In this document: positions 19,879-30,333 of the stretch, piece by piece
How positions within the stretch are numbered: position 1 is the stretch's first letter
Layout: each line of letters opens with the position of its first letter
Assembly (NCBI GenBank): GCA_003427395.1
Contig: BFEA01000065.1
Span: 640,848 to 695,942 of the forward strand
DNA: 55,095 nucleotides
Origin: Chara braunii
Taxonomy: Eukaryota > Streptophyta > Charophyceae > Charales > Characeae
Reading direction: 5' to 3'
The notes under the pieces: model-generated
Told to the model about the DNA's origin: nothing
The model's database searches: none
Seen by the model: only the letters and a program-made list of their open reading frames with translations
Position numbers and translations under genes: made by a program

Positions 19879-20063
19879 NNNNNNNNNNNNNNNNNNNNNN
19901 NNNNNNNNNNNNNNNNNNNNNNNNNNNNNNNNNNNNNNNNNNNNNNNNNNNNNNNNNNNNNNNNNNNNNNNNNNNNNNNNNNNNNNNNNNNNNNNNNNNN
20001 NNNNNNNNNNNNNNNNNNNNNNNNNNNNNNNNNNNNNNNNNNNNNNNNNNNNNNNNNNNNNNN
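19879..20063. other. Assembly gap (Ns)
   Basis: 185 unresolved bases inside the gypsy leader, flanked by G-rich low-complexity sequence. Another single N is at 22016. Confidence 1.
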
Positions 20064-20271
20064 CATAGCAAAGTGCCACGTGGCACTGCAGGTGGCCACG
20101 TGCACAGGCAGCAGCAGCCACAAGAGGGGGGGGCGGGGGGTAAATAGCAGCCTCTCCCGTTGATGCCTTGCTGGCCGCTGCTCGCTGCTCGGGGGGGGGG
20201 GGGGGGGTAAATAGCCAGCACGGCACCTCTTCAACACGAGTGTGCCGTGCTACAAAGCCATAGACACTCTG

Positions 20272-20336
20272 TGGCGAGTGTGTTATGAGGCTGCTTACGC
20301 ACGCACATGGCCTGGCAGGCACCTGGGTTCAAACCC
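20272..20336 (+). other. tRNA-Leu-like Pol III box pair (SINE-head-like)
   Basis: TGGCGAGTGTG (20272-20282, one base short of a Leu-type A box) and GGTTCAAACCC (20326-20336, a good B box) are 44 nt apart (first base of B box to last base of A box). The spacing suits a long-variable-arm tRNA or SINE head. TGCCGT (20243-20248) and ACGGCA (20339-20344) are complementary, but too far apart for a tRNA. It is not a functional tRNA; it may be a captured SINE fragment or chance. Confidence 0.3.
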
Positions 20337-20625
20337 CAACGGCAGCAGCTGCATCCCGGATCTTGAAAATAGATATATCCGGGAGCGGGGCGGGGCAGCG
20401 GGGCACGTGGCGTGTGCGTGATGCGGCGGCGGCCTTGGCCTTGGCGCTTGTGCGCACGCGTTGTGATGTCACTTCCTTTTTCGCCACGTGGAGCCCTCCT
20501 GCTGCTGCGCCTTTTTCCCTCTGTTTTCCGTGGGAAACAATCGAAAAACAACGAAAAATCCCGCTGTCGGAATTTGCTGTTTTCCCCTGTGTGCGGGGTG
20601 GTGGGTGGCAGCGGGGACCGTTCCC

Positions 20626-20637
20626 GCTCCGATACCA
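20626..20637 (-). promoter_or_regulatory. Primer-binding site (initiator Met type)
   Basis: The minus strand reads TGGTATCGGAGC, one base inside the 5' LTR. It matches the plant iMet PBS TGGTATCAGAGC with a single mismatch. This fixes the element's orientation and confirms the LTR assignment. Confidence 0.92.
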
Positions 20638-20638
20638 A

Positions 20639-20950
20639 TGTAGCGGACCCACTAGGTGTGGTGCTCCGCTATTGGTAGAGATGAAGATGGAGGAAGAAGG
20701 GGGGGAGCGAGATGATACAACGCAGCTCCCCACGCAAGACTCTAACGCACGTACTCCAAAATGTGCAAGTTAAGAATGAGGACGAAACAGACAACTGCTG
20801 GGGTATACACCAGCGGACTGACTGGACTGGACTGGCTGGTACCGACAGAGGTACCGGCCTGGATTGGACTGGACTGCCCCCGAATAGAACACAGGCCTGT
20901 GAGAACAGGCCAAGGGACTGGTCTCACAGGCCAACCAGAGGTCCGCTACA
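20639..20950 (-). repeat. 5' LTR of gypsy element
   Basis: 312 bp, matching 10619-10935 at about 96%, with TGTAGCGGAC and GTCCGCTACA ends. It holds the promoter side of the element, in minus orientation. No convincing TATA box is seen besides the degenerate TATAC palindrome centre. Confidence 0.95.
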
Positions 20951-20955
20951 TTAGG
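20951..20955. repeat. TTAGG target duplication (right) of gypsy element
   Basis: Identical to 10614-10618. Confidence 0.9.
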
Positions 20956-21279
20956 TCCATTCTTGGACGTCAGCTACAACAACGCAAAAAAGCAGAAAAA
21001 CCAAAAAATGATTGGGGGGGGGCGTGTACAGCACCTGTAACTGCCTCCTGACTCTCAATTGTGTCGTTTTGAAGTGCGGCTCAAGTCAGGCCGAAGAGGT
21101 GACTTGGAAAATTCACCGATTTGCTTGGGCCACACTTGAGCTGCACTTGACGTTTTTGGCGGACGTCGGGAGAGGTGGGAAGTGTAATCACGATTAGGGA
21201 AAGTGAAAATCAAGTGCAGTGCATTGTGGAATGGTGAATTTTTCAAGTATTTCTAAAGGAGTGGTGTGGAACGAGGCCC

Positions 21280-21282
21280 TTA
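21280..21282. repeat. TTA target duplication (right) of PIF-type element
   Basis: Pairs with TTA at 10303-10305 outside the inverted ends. Confidence 0.8.
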
Positions 21283-21407
21283 TAATCCAAAATTGCACGG
21301 ACCCGGAAAGAAAAAAAGTTAGAAGAGAAGAAGATCTTGAGGAGAGATGAAGGGAAAACATCCTTATATCTTACCTACAAAATTGCTTGAACCTCTACTA
21401 GCTGAAT

Positions 21408-23090
21408 GTGATGAGCCCTCATATAAAATGTGAACCGAATTTGCTTCGTATACTGAAACTCCTCGCTAAAGGCTGTAAAAAAACGATAATCTTGGTAAAG
21501 AACGACGCTGGTTTCCATTGGTTGAAATCATGGAGGTTGGTTCTCTTGCTATTTGGTTTCTCTAAAATCGGAATCAAGGATGAGAATATGCTTTTCAAAG
21601 ATGGAGAATATGCAATAGAGATTGGTGGGAAATGACACATCACTGTATTGCTCGGAGCGTGCAAGAGGATGGAGATTGACTACACTTTTTAGCGAGGCGA
21701 GGAAGACGAAGGAGCTCCTAAAACTGAGTTTGGTGAACTGATAGGTTTGAATGACTTTGTAAAAACCGTTAACCAACAGCATGGGTGTCAAATAATTTGT
21801 GGGCTTCTTACTAATGCCTTTGAAAAGACGTTTGGTATTAACCTAAGGGTCAATGTCGCCATAAAAATCCCATTTTGTGCCATGATTGATAATGTTGTTA
21901 AATGTTGGCTTCAGGGCAACATCCTGCCAGCCAGGGTTGCCGGCGTTCGGGACGGGCCGAACGCCCGAACGTTCGGCACCCCCTCTCGACACGTTCGGGC
22001 GTTCGGCCGAACACANAAAAAAAAAAAAAAAAAAAAAACGAATTCCAAAAAATCTGAAAAAAATATATGTTATGCATAAGAATAAACTAAACAACATTTG
22101 CCTCAACTTTACATCCAAATTCTTTACCAAACTAGAAATAAAAATAAAATACTATAAATAAATAATAATAATGACAATTAGAAAAGAAATAACAAAAATG
22201 AAATTATTGAGTGGGGGAGCACGTTTTTGACACCGCCATCTTTGGCGATTTATCATTTTGTTTTGGACGTGAAAAATGCCATGAAAATTTATATATGTGT
22301 ATATTATATAATAGAGAATCTACAAATAAAGTTTGAAAAAATAATAATTTTGGTCATGCCCCGAAATAAAGGAAAAACAAAAAGTGAAAAGAGAAAAAAA
22401 ACAAATTAGTGTGTGGGCAAGCAAGTTTTGACACCACCATCTTTGCCGATTTTTCATTTGTTTTTGGCTAAGCAGAATGGCTTCAAAATGTAGAGGGAGG
22501 TACCTTACATCACAAAGAACTTAAAAAAAAAATTCAGTAAAAAATAACAATATTTAGGTGCCAAAATAAGTTTTTGCGGGGTCCGAACCCCTTCAGGTTC
22601 GGACCCCGTACGGGGACCCGAACGTCCGAAAGTTCGGGGGTCAGCTTAGGGGCCTCCGTACGTTCGGTCTGGCAACCCTGCTGCCAGCATCAGTGGATGA
22701 CTTGTATGCAGAGTACCCAAGCCATATGGCTAAAAGCCAAACCGGTTCGGGACATCTTGCATAATAAGAAGAGCTTCGTACGGGATTGCAGTTTTTTATT
22801 GCACATGTGCAGACTTTGACTTGCCCAAACTTAATGGGCACGTCGAAATTTAAGCTCAATAACATGTTGGATTAAACCGTTTCTTTTAGATGTCAAAGAT
22901 GTCTCTTTCCCATGTACAAGCATTGCGCGGGAAGATCTCTATAAGGCCGACATCAAAGCACTTATTTCCTTGCGGAAAACGCACGTCGTGAATAAGATTA
23001 TGAGGATTGACCCTAGCCTTGCCCGGAAGGGACTATTGGTTAATGGGGTAAACAATTTTATTTTCTCAAATCAGGTTTCTCTTGCCAAAT
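21408..23090 (+). pseudogene. Decayed coding sequence of unknown family, split by a hAT MITE
   Basis: One plus frame runs from 21408 to the MITE at 21932, with TGA at 21633 and TAG near 21684. Coding-like phrases include KDENMLFKDGEYAIEIGG, GELIGLNDFVKTVNQQHGC and FEKTFGINLRVNVAIKIPF. If the MITE and one copy of its 8-bp duplication are ignored, the same frame continues at 22689 with SVDDLYAEYPSHMAK. It then shifts into KPVRDILHNKKSFVRDCSFL, and another open piece at 22887-23080 reads DLYKADIKALISLRKTHVV. I do not recognise the family. It could be a host gene with introns or an old transposon protein. The frame continuity across the insertion argues that it was coding when the MITE landed. 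Confidence 0.5.
21932..22680 (-). mobile_element. hAT-type MITE, copy A
   Basis: 749 bp starting CAGGGTTGCC and ending GGCAACCCTG, with a perfect 8-bp duplication CTGCCAGC on both sides (21924-21931, 22681-22688). CAGGG ends and 8-bp duplications are the hAT signature. The ends carry GGCCGAAC and CGTACGG palindromic motifs. Internally a direct repeat (TTTTGACACCRCCATCTTTG) occurs at about 22229 and 22425. It contains no transposase. It is in the opposite orientation to copies B, C and D. Confidence 0.92.
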
Positions 23091-23504
23091 TTTTACTTTT
23101 TTGTGTTTTTTATTTTTAACTGTTGGAATTGTCTCTGGTGAACATTTCTCAAGGTTCTGAAGTGTTTTTGTCCATTGGAATTGTACTTTTACCTCACCGT
23201 TTCATCCTTCTTGTGTTTTTCTTTTTGTGGTTTTGTTAACATGATGTAATTTTTGGTTAAAAAGGCCGTCGGATTTTCTTATGAATAGTGGAATGATGAA
23301 TTTTTTTGTTAGAAAGGCCTCCGGGTTTTCTTATGAATAACATTAACAAAAACCGAAAATTTGGGTCTCTGCTAACCACCACTAAGTCGTGTCCGCATTA
23401 GACTGAAACTCAAGCGAAGCTTGGGCGGAATGCCCTCTGAGATACAAGGAAGGCTATGATTATGTATTTATTATATTTGTATGACCACAATGATAAAGTT
23501 GATT
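23091..23504. other. No gene seen
   Basis: AT-rich. A short duplicated phrase (AAAGGCCKYCGGRTTTTCTT followed by ATGAATA) occurs at about 23262 and 23310. Confidence 0.6.
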
Positions 23505-24012
23505 GTGTGCACTTGTGCGACAACTGGTCCAGAAGCCACGGCTTGTGCGCACCTGCACGGCGACTAGTTTGTACTTGCGCGACAGCTAGCTCGGAAGCCA
23601 CAAGCTTGCGAGCACCCACGCTGCAAATTGTTCAAATTCCACGGCTTGCGTGCATCTTCGCAGCAGCTACTTCGGAAACCACGAGCGTGTGCGCACCTGC
23701 GTGGCTAATGGTTTGGGAGCCATGGATCTGCGTGCACTTGCGCGACAGCTGGTCCGGAAGCCACGAGTCTGCATACACCCGCCCCACAGCTGGTTCGGAT
23801 GCCGCGGTTTGCACGCACCTGTGCAGCAGCTAGTTCAGAAACCACGAACTTGCATGCGCATGCACGACTCTACTGATTTGGGAGCCACAAATTTGCGCCC
23901 ACTTGTGTGGTAGATGGTTCAGAAGCCACAGACCCCACACGATAGTTGGTTCGAATGCCACGGCTTACACGCACTTGCGTGGCAGTTAGATCGGAAACTG
24001 CGAGCTTGCACA
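23505..24012. repeat. Degenerate ~50-bp minisatellite, about ten units
   Basis: Tandem, strongly diverged units built on CGCACTTGCGCGACAGCTGG followed by TTCGGAAGCCACGAGCTTG. Unit starts recur roughly every 48-52 bp. Open frames across it translate as short repeats and are not taken as genes. Confidence 0.85.
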
Positions 24013-24167
24013 AACGATCAAGAAAACAGGGACGCATAATAGCAATGCCACTAGGATCGAGCTTACGTGAGGCTATTGTGATCCAGGATTGAGAGACGAG
24101 TTGTTACTTTGAGCACACGAAAGCGTGCGTGCACATCCTCGACAAGCAATGGTAGGGGTGTACATGT

Positions 24168-24532
24168 TCAACTATGGCGAGCAAAAATCGGGGTGCGCGT
24201 GAGCAAAGATTTCAGAGCTCACAGGTATAACGAACGAGAGAACCCAAGCGTGTAAGACATTAGCAAGTGAAAGTCAAAGCGAGCACAACTATGGTATGCA
24301 AAACTGAAGCATGTGCGGCTATAGGTGGCAAATATCAGAAACACACACAACTACTGCAAGCAAAGATAGGAGCATGACCGGTTGTAGCGAGCAAAATCAA
24401 AGTGCGTGCAAAATTCAAAGCGTGCGCAACTACAACAAGCAAAGATCGGAGTGTGCATGGCTATACCGAGCAAAAATTAAAGCGCAAACAGCTACGACAA
24501 TCTAAAGGCGGAGCGTGCACAACTTTAGCAAG
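24168..24532. repeat. Degenerate ~32-bp minisatellite
   Basis: Diverged units built on GAGCAAAGATCGGAGCGTGC followed by GCAACTA. At least ten partial units are visible. It is distinct from the neighbouring 50-bp array. Confidence 0.75.
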
Positions 24533-25300
24533 TAAGGACCTTAGTATGGAGAACAAGACCAAGGAGGAGAGAGAGGGTAAGAAGAGGGAGTGTAGATAAA
24601 AGAAGAGATGGTGAGGAAAATGGCAGCGGTCTCGAGCGTGCAAATTGCTGCTCGTGCTCCAAACCAGTCCATCCCACTCCTAATCTCTTGTTAAGTCACA
24701 TCTACCACTCACCACTATGCTTCCTCTCCCGTTGGTCCACCAGCGCTACCGCATTACTTGTCTCTCTTCTGACGATACCAACCTCACCTTATATAGGGAG
24801 AGGTCAGTCGATCAGTCCCAAGTATTGTCATTTCATGTTTCCGAGGCTGATACCAGTACCCGTTCTAAAATTAGCATGGGGTTGTGCTAATTTGAGAATG
24901 AGACTGGAAAAAACCCAATTTGTGGGATTCGAACAGTCGAGTCAGAGCTAAAAATAGATTGGGCCCGTGCTAAAACGAGTGCAAGATTGGGACAAGGACA
25001 AGCGTGGGACCGACTCTTTGCATTTTGGGACCCCTCCTGATTTAATAAGGGTTTAATCTCTTATTGCTATGGACGTTTCAGACCAGTGTTTTCTCCACCC
25101 GGCTATACAGTCGTATCGGTCTCGTCCCAAACGTGGGTCTCGATGACACGATGGTTTGCCGTGCTCCAGACCGGTGCATCCCACTCCTAACCTCTTACTG
25201 ACCTTAAGTCTGCTTTCAATACTGTTTGGTCAAAGTCCCACTAAATTGGGTCTCGAGGACGTGATGGTTTTCCCAAGAGTCGTGATTTAACCTCTGGAAA
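24533..25300. other. Unassigned stretch with duplicated phrases
   Basis: GTGCTCCARACCRGTSCATC plus CCACTCCTAAYCTCTT occurs near 24654 and 25152, and GGGTCTCGAKGACRYGATGG near 25136 and 25251. A TATATAGGGAGAGG sequence at about 24791 resembles a TATA region. No coding sequence is assigned. Confidence 0.5.
24853..24907. other. Near-perfect 23-bp foldback
   Basis: The arms 24853-24876 and 24885-24907 pair over about 20 positions around an 8-nt loop. The inner AAATTAGCA/TGCTAATTT is perfect and the outer CCAGT/ACTGG is perfect after one bulged A. It could form a stable hairpin RNA; function unknown. Confidence 0.7.
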
Positions 25301-28300
25301 GCCTCATCGTCACACCGATGTTTTCGTTGAGTTTGCGCAAGGGGACTGATCGACGCACTACCACTCCAACCGTAGTTAGTGCCAACAGCCCCATGGTTCA
25401 ACGCGTCAGCTTGCAAGACCGCAAGTATAACAAATTACAAGCATCCTCATCCTTCTACTTAAGGAGCAATATAACCAATAATGTTCCACATAACCTTTGT
25501 TAAGCAATATATTAGTTAAATAGACTATATGTTTTTAATAAGCAAGCAAATAAGCAAGCAAATAAGCAATAGCAATAGCTTGTGGGCTATTGTTGTAAAC
25601 GAAAATTACCTTTTGGCTATAAGATAGTCAAATTACCTATACATTCCTATTTCGATTCAACCTCAAAAGAGTCTAAGAACTCTACAGGAGAACCAAAGGT
25701 TTTGTACAAGTTATTTGAAACCATATGAACCAAGCGTACCTCCTTTTTTAAATGAGAGTTTATTTTAAGCTCAATTCTAAATTTCAATGGGATTAATTAC
25801 GTCATGAAAACATGTCTGCAAAAGACTGTGTTTATATATAGATGAGGCATGATGAGGCTAGAGCAAAGATATAAGAATATCTTCAGGAGAAGTCGCAACC
25901 TTAAGAGGATTTCGAAATTCACTAACGAAGACAGTGAGAAAATATATGACAGATCCACATGTAATTAAAATGACATAAAACCCCCCTTTATTAGATATAA
26001 GGACGTCTTACATCGGTATGAAGCAATGAGGAGTTGGATAATTCACGCACGTACAAGACTAAGTAATGACCAAGTATACTGAGTGTCATGTCAAAGGGGG
26101 CATAGGCTGACGGTATTATGATTTTCAATCGTTTATTCAAAGGCTGGGTGAGTAGGTGTGAAGTTCGCACATCTTTGGAGTTAGGAATAAAGTATCGCCC
26201 TAATTATTAGAGGCGGTAATTGGTGAGTGAAGGTGATTGAGTATATGACGTATATCGAAAAGTGTGCCTCATTTGCATCCTTGGTATCTTTGAGTGCGTC
26301 CGCATTTGTGCTCAAAGGTAGGGTTTTGGTTGCGTTTGCAAGTGGATTCGACTCATGAAGACTCTTCGGTTAAAAACTTTGTCAATCTAAGGGAAGAACT
26401 ATGTTTTAAGCATGTGTGGTATATACTATTGTTAATGTGAATGAAGTGTATATTCCTGTATCTGTGTGTCTCATGTGATTTGTCTAAAGTCTGATTAGTG
26501 GTCCATATATGGATTGCCTTTTGTTAAAATGGGCATAAACTTTACGTAAGATTCACATTCGGTTCGAGACCGGAGGTGAATGGACTGACTCGTCTTTACG
26601 GGAAGGTGGTTCTTCCTAAAAGGAGTTCATACTTGCCTTCTATTCTCGATAGAAGTGCAATGTTGAGTTAATCTCTTGTTAAAGCTTAAGAAGCGGGAAG
26701 TAGTTTTCAAAATGAAAATAAGACCCATGTCGGAACTATGTTCTGGTTTGAAATTGAGTGTTGTTACCTTGTCGCAAAAAAGTAACTACGCTATCATTGA
26801 AGAGGAGAAAGGTGTTAGAGGCTTTGTTGGAACCCTAACGGTAAGGTGGGGTAACCACTACGTAGCAGAGGGAGATCTTAAGTAACATGTACAAGCACAA
26901 ATGTGTGTTTGCTCGTAAATAATTTTTATTATCATCCTGAAAGCATTTTATATGTACTCGCATGGTGAGCATATAGACTATGCTGGTAGGGTAGTTTGTA
27001 ATATATCGGTTTGTTCATTTACGCGGTTAATTTTTAGTCTCGACCCTAAGATTGCTCGTTGTTTATTCGATATGTGAGCGAGTAGATAAAGCTAAAGATG
27101 AAGGGTCCTCAAAGGGTAGCTGAGTTTGAGGAACTTGCCAAATGTTGGACTGGCACGAACGACAACGGGACAGTCGGCCCAAGGTTGAAATCCAATTCTG
27201 AAAAGAGATCATGTCTCAAAAGTTTTTGTCAACTTTGAACATATCGTGTTCAATTGTAATTAGAGTAAGCAACAATGTTGAGGGAGGTTATAAGTTTTAT
27301 TCACATAGGATTGAAAGGGGAAGTAAAGAGGTTTGTTGAAAGAGTTAGGTCATCATGGAACAAATTTTATGATGACTTCTTGGAAACCTTACTTGAATAA
27401 CCTTACTTGAATAACCTTAATCTTAAACCTCATGTGATACTCTTTTTTTCTGTCTCTATAGTCACTGACAAATAATGTAGTGTCATTCTTCCACCACCTT
27501 TGGGAGAGAGGTCTTTCTTTGAGTTGCCCACCTGCACAAGTGGATCAACATCCTATTTATGATTTTGGGTGAAGCCAAACAAGTAACCGAGTTACAATAA
27601 TTATCAATTGCTGAATACAAATTTTTTTATAAATCTTTCCCCATTCTATTATCAATGTTCCATATTTCAAATGGTGTGGAAAGGATGAGAGAAAATTTGT
27701 GAGTGAATATGTATTCGGCAAACCACAACCAATTATCTGCCAACCTACTTAGACTTTTTTACATTAGAATAACATTTTTTTCCAGTAGGCATTTTATTAC
27801 TAGGAATCTGATATCAAAATCAGTTTTCAGTTACAGGGGGATTGACAAACGGATAGGCAATTGTTAAAGCTATGTCACGAGTTAAATAAATGTATTTTCA
27901 TAAATGTTGCAAATTCAACAATACATACCAACGATTGTTTTTTTCTCCTTTATCAAACATATCTGGATGCCACACACACGGAAAAAGGGTAAAGAGGAAA
28001 TCAAGCAAAATCATTCAACCTCTCAATGCTCAGGTTGGTGAGATTGTTCACGACTCCAAATATTAAGAAAAGAGTTACAAATCGAGCTTACAAAACTATC
28101 CTCCGCCAAACCCACAACCATATTGAGATAAACCGCGTTGGGATCAATCCATTCCTCAAGAAACAAGGCAGAGAAAATTCATCAGCAAACAAAAAACAAT
28201 ATTCCACATAAATACATATACCATATGGTGGCTAAAAAGTAAGAGGCAACAAACATAGGAGACAAACAAAGACACACAAAGATACAAGACACATACGACG

Positions 28301-29551
28301 TAGACAAAATATCAGAAAGAGAGAGAGAGAGGAAACACATTTAACATAGTTACATCCACAAGGAAACTTGGACACACCCCTGAATCACATAACAAGTGAC
28401 CATAATATTAAAGTAACACCTGCCAAAAGACACACATGTAGTATCACACATGCAATCCACCAGCCAGAAGATCCCACCAGTAATCAGTCAATCAGCCAAC
28501 TAAAAGATGTCATCATGTAGCCAGCAAGCCAAAAAAACCCATTGCCTAATCAGCCAGGCAAAACACCTCATCTCCTGGACAACTTCTGTAGCCCACGTAC
28601 GAAAAACGACACTTATTTCCTTAGAGAGGAAATTTAAGCAAGAGAGCAAAGACCACGGTACTTGCTCCAAGGTCTCAATGAGCATGCAAGGGAAACTGTT
28701 TGAAGACCTGTAAAAACATAGTAATTAACTTTATAACGAAGTTGAATCCTAATATGATGAGTCCATGAGGGGGATCAAGAAGTGACGAAGCCTCTGAAAA
28801 GCTTCAAACATCCCTGAACATGTTGTTAACTAGTCTTTCAAGGACAAACACCCCCTTAGGCTTTGGCGCCCCGTATAATCTGAGCCCCCATTGTTTTTTG
28901 AAACATCCCTTTCTTCTTCTTCTTCTTTCTCTCTTTTTCTTTGGTCTCGATCTTTTTGCAAGTGCTTTAATTTCTTCCGCAATTGGGTGGCATTGTCTTT
29001 CCTTGTGAATTTGCACTTCGGAAATGACTAGGATTGTAACATTTGTCATCGGAGTGGACTTACATGTTGGCGAGAGGTATTAGTCACCATAATTCTGAGC
29101 TAGTTAGGGTTAACTAACCTGGGATTAAGATTGGAGGTTGGGGTAAGAGGGGCAGCAAGGAGTCTTGGGTGTTGCCGCCACTTGGTTAGGTCATGTTGGA
29201 CCAACATTTGACCTAACTAGGTTGATTGAGTGAATGTTGGGGTGGTGAGGCACAAAGGATGCGGCCACATGCGATCGAGGTCGCGACTGCGGCTTAGGCT
29301 GCGGGCATGGAAAAAAAAATAAAGAAATAAAATAAAATGTGGAAAAATATATATATTAAGTAGAGAAATAAATTGAGCAACTTTTACCATGTGGTCATAT
29401 CCAAAAACTTCATTGAATTTGAAATACATTTTTCTTGACAAAAAAAAGAAGCTTTTGCCTCATAAATTTTACTTTTTTTTATTTATAAAATTCAAAGACG
29501 AAGTCAAAAAAACAAAATGCACAATGTAAATCTCAAAAAGATGTACAACAT
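25301..29551. other. AT-rich stretch without recognisable genes
   Basis: I see no domain, RNA gene or mobile-element end in these 4.2 kb. Open frames are all under about 82 codons and unconvincing. Small items: a tandem CCTTACTTGAATAA at about 27388-27415 and a hairpin GTTAGGTCA..TGACCTAAC at 29185-29217. A GGTTCGAGACC B-box look-alike at about 26569 lacks an A box. Confidence 0.6.
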
Positions 29552-30325
29552 CATATATTGCCAGGCCAAGCGTACGGAGGCCCCTAAGCTGACCCCCGAA
29601 CGTTTGGGCGTTCGGGTCCCCGTACGGGACTCGAATCTGAAAAGTTCGAACTTCACAAAAAAGTACTTTGGCGCCTAAATATTATTATATTTTTCTGAAT
29701 TTTGTTTTGTGAGTTATTTCTCTTTTAAGGTATCTCCCTATTAATTTTGAAGCCATTCTGTTCAGCAATATAAAAATATAAAATCGGCAAATATGGTGGT
29801 ATCAAAACTTGCTTGCCCACTCATTAATATGTTTTTTTTTTTTTTTCACTTTTTGTTTTTCCTTTATTTCGAGGTATGAAAAAACTTATTATTTTTTTGA
29901 AATTTATTTGTAGATTCTCTATTATGTAATATAAACATATATAAATTTTCATGATATTTTTTACAGCAAAAAAAAAATGCAAAATCGCCAAAGATGGTGG
30001 TGCCAAAAACGTGCTCGCCCACTCAGTAATTTCATTCTCGTTTTATTTTTTATAGTTTTAATTATTCTTATTTATTTTTAGTATTTGATTTTTGTTTTAA
30101 ATTTGGTAAAGAATTTGGATGTAATGTTGGGGCAAATGTTGTTCAGTTTATTCTGCTGCATAACATACGTTTTCTTCATATTTGTTGGAATTGTTTTTGT
30201 TTTGTGGGGGGAGGGGGCGAGGGGGTCCGCGTTTGGCCGAATGGCCGAACGAGTAGATAGGCGTGGCCAAACGTTCGGGCGTTCGGGTTCAGGTGTTCGG
30301 CCCGTCCAGGACGCCAGCAACCCTA
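29552..30325 (+). mobile_element. hAT-type MITE, copy B
   Basis: A full-length copy related to 21932-22680 in inverse orientation: CGTACGGAGGCCCCTAAGCT near the start, and a GTTCGGCCCGTCC-type end finishing in AGCAACCCTA. The left terminal CAGGG has decayed (CATATATTGCC). It carries the same internal direct repeat with CGCCAAAGATGGTGGTG. Confidence 0.85.
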
Positions 30326-30333
30326 TATATATA

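Larger units (their letters stand above)
18646..20625 (-). other. Long 5' leader of gypsy element
   Basis: About 2 kb between PBS and gag with no ORF. On the plus strand it holds a telomere-like ACCCTAAACCCTA at 18686-18698; three copies of an AATTTCGGCAGC-type motif followed by a TACC..CACGGGGTC segment (18934-18976, 19126-19170, 19199-19244); an almost pure purine tract at about 19385-19760; a hairpin CCCTTGG/CCAAGGG near 19763-19786; a run of Ns; and G-rich stretches ending in GTAAATAG (about 20125-20150 and 20190-20215). Confidence 0.75.
10619..20950 (-). mobile_element. Ty3/gypsy chromovirus with both LTRs
   Basis: A 10.3-kb minus-strand element. Its LTRs (10619-10935, 20639-20950) begin TGTAGCGGAC and end GTCCGCTACA, and TTAGG flanks both outer edges. 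Just inside the 5' LTR lies an initiator-Met-type PBS. The order gag, protease, RT, RNase H, integrase, chromodomain places it with Ty3/gypsy chromoviruses. I count about 13 substitutions plus one 5-bp indel between the LTRs (about 96% identity over 312 aligned bases), so the insertion is not very recent. It is inactive because of frameshifts in RNase H and integrase, in-frame stops in integrase, and Asp-to-Asn in the RT active site. A gap of Ns lies in its leader. Confidence 0.95.
10306..21279. mobile_element. PIF/Harbinger-type element split by a gypsy insertion
   Basis: The left end GGGCCTCGTTCCACACCACT (10306-10325) is the exact reverse complement of 21260-21279, and TTA flanks both sides. 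A TTA target duplication with ends starting GGGCC is typical of PIF/Harbinger (Tourist-like) elements. Beyond the 20-bp ends, subterminal similarity continues (AAATACTTGA followed by TCACCATTC on both sides in inverted orientation). A GGGCCRCACTTGAGC motif occurs in both halves in direct orientation (about 10346 and 21128). Once the gypsy element and one TTAGG copy are set aside, the original element was about 0.63 kb (10306-10618 plus 20956-21279). There is no transposase, so it is a non-autonomous MITE-like copy. Confidence 0.82.

Noticed and set aside
20243-20344. A complete tRNA gene using TGCCGT/ACGGCA as acceptor stem
   Set aside because: About 100 nt long with the A box 29 nt after the putative acceptor strand; the arms do not fit a tRNA. 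Kept only as a possible SINE head.
23505-24012. CRISPR-like array
   Set aside because: Units are diverged throughout, without identical repeats and unique spacers, and the context is eukaryotic; it is a minisatellite.
26560-26590. GGTTCGAGACC as a tRNA T-arm or B box
   Set aside because: No matching A box or acceptor stem upstream; no cloverleaf can be built.
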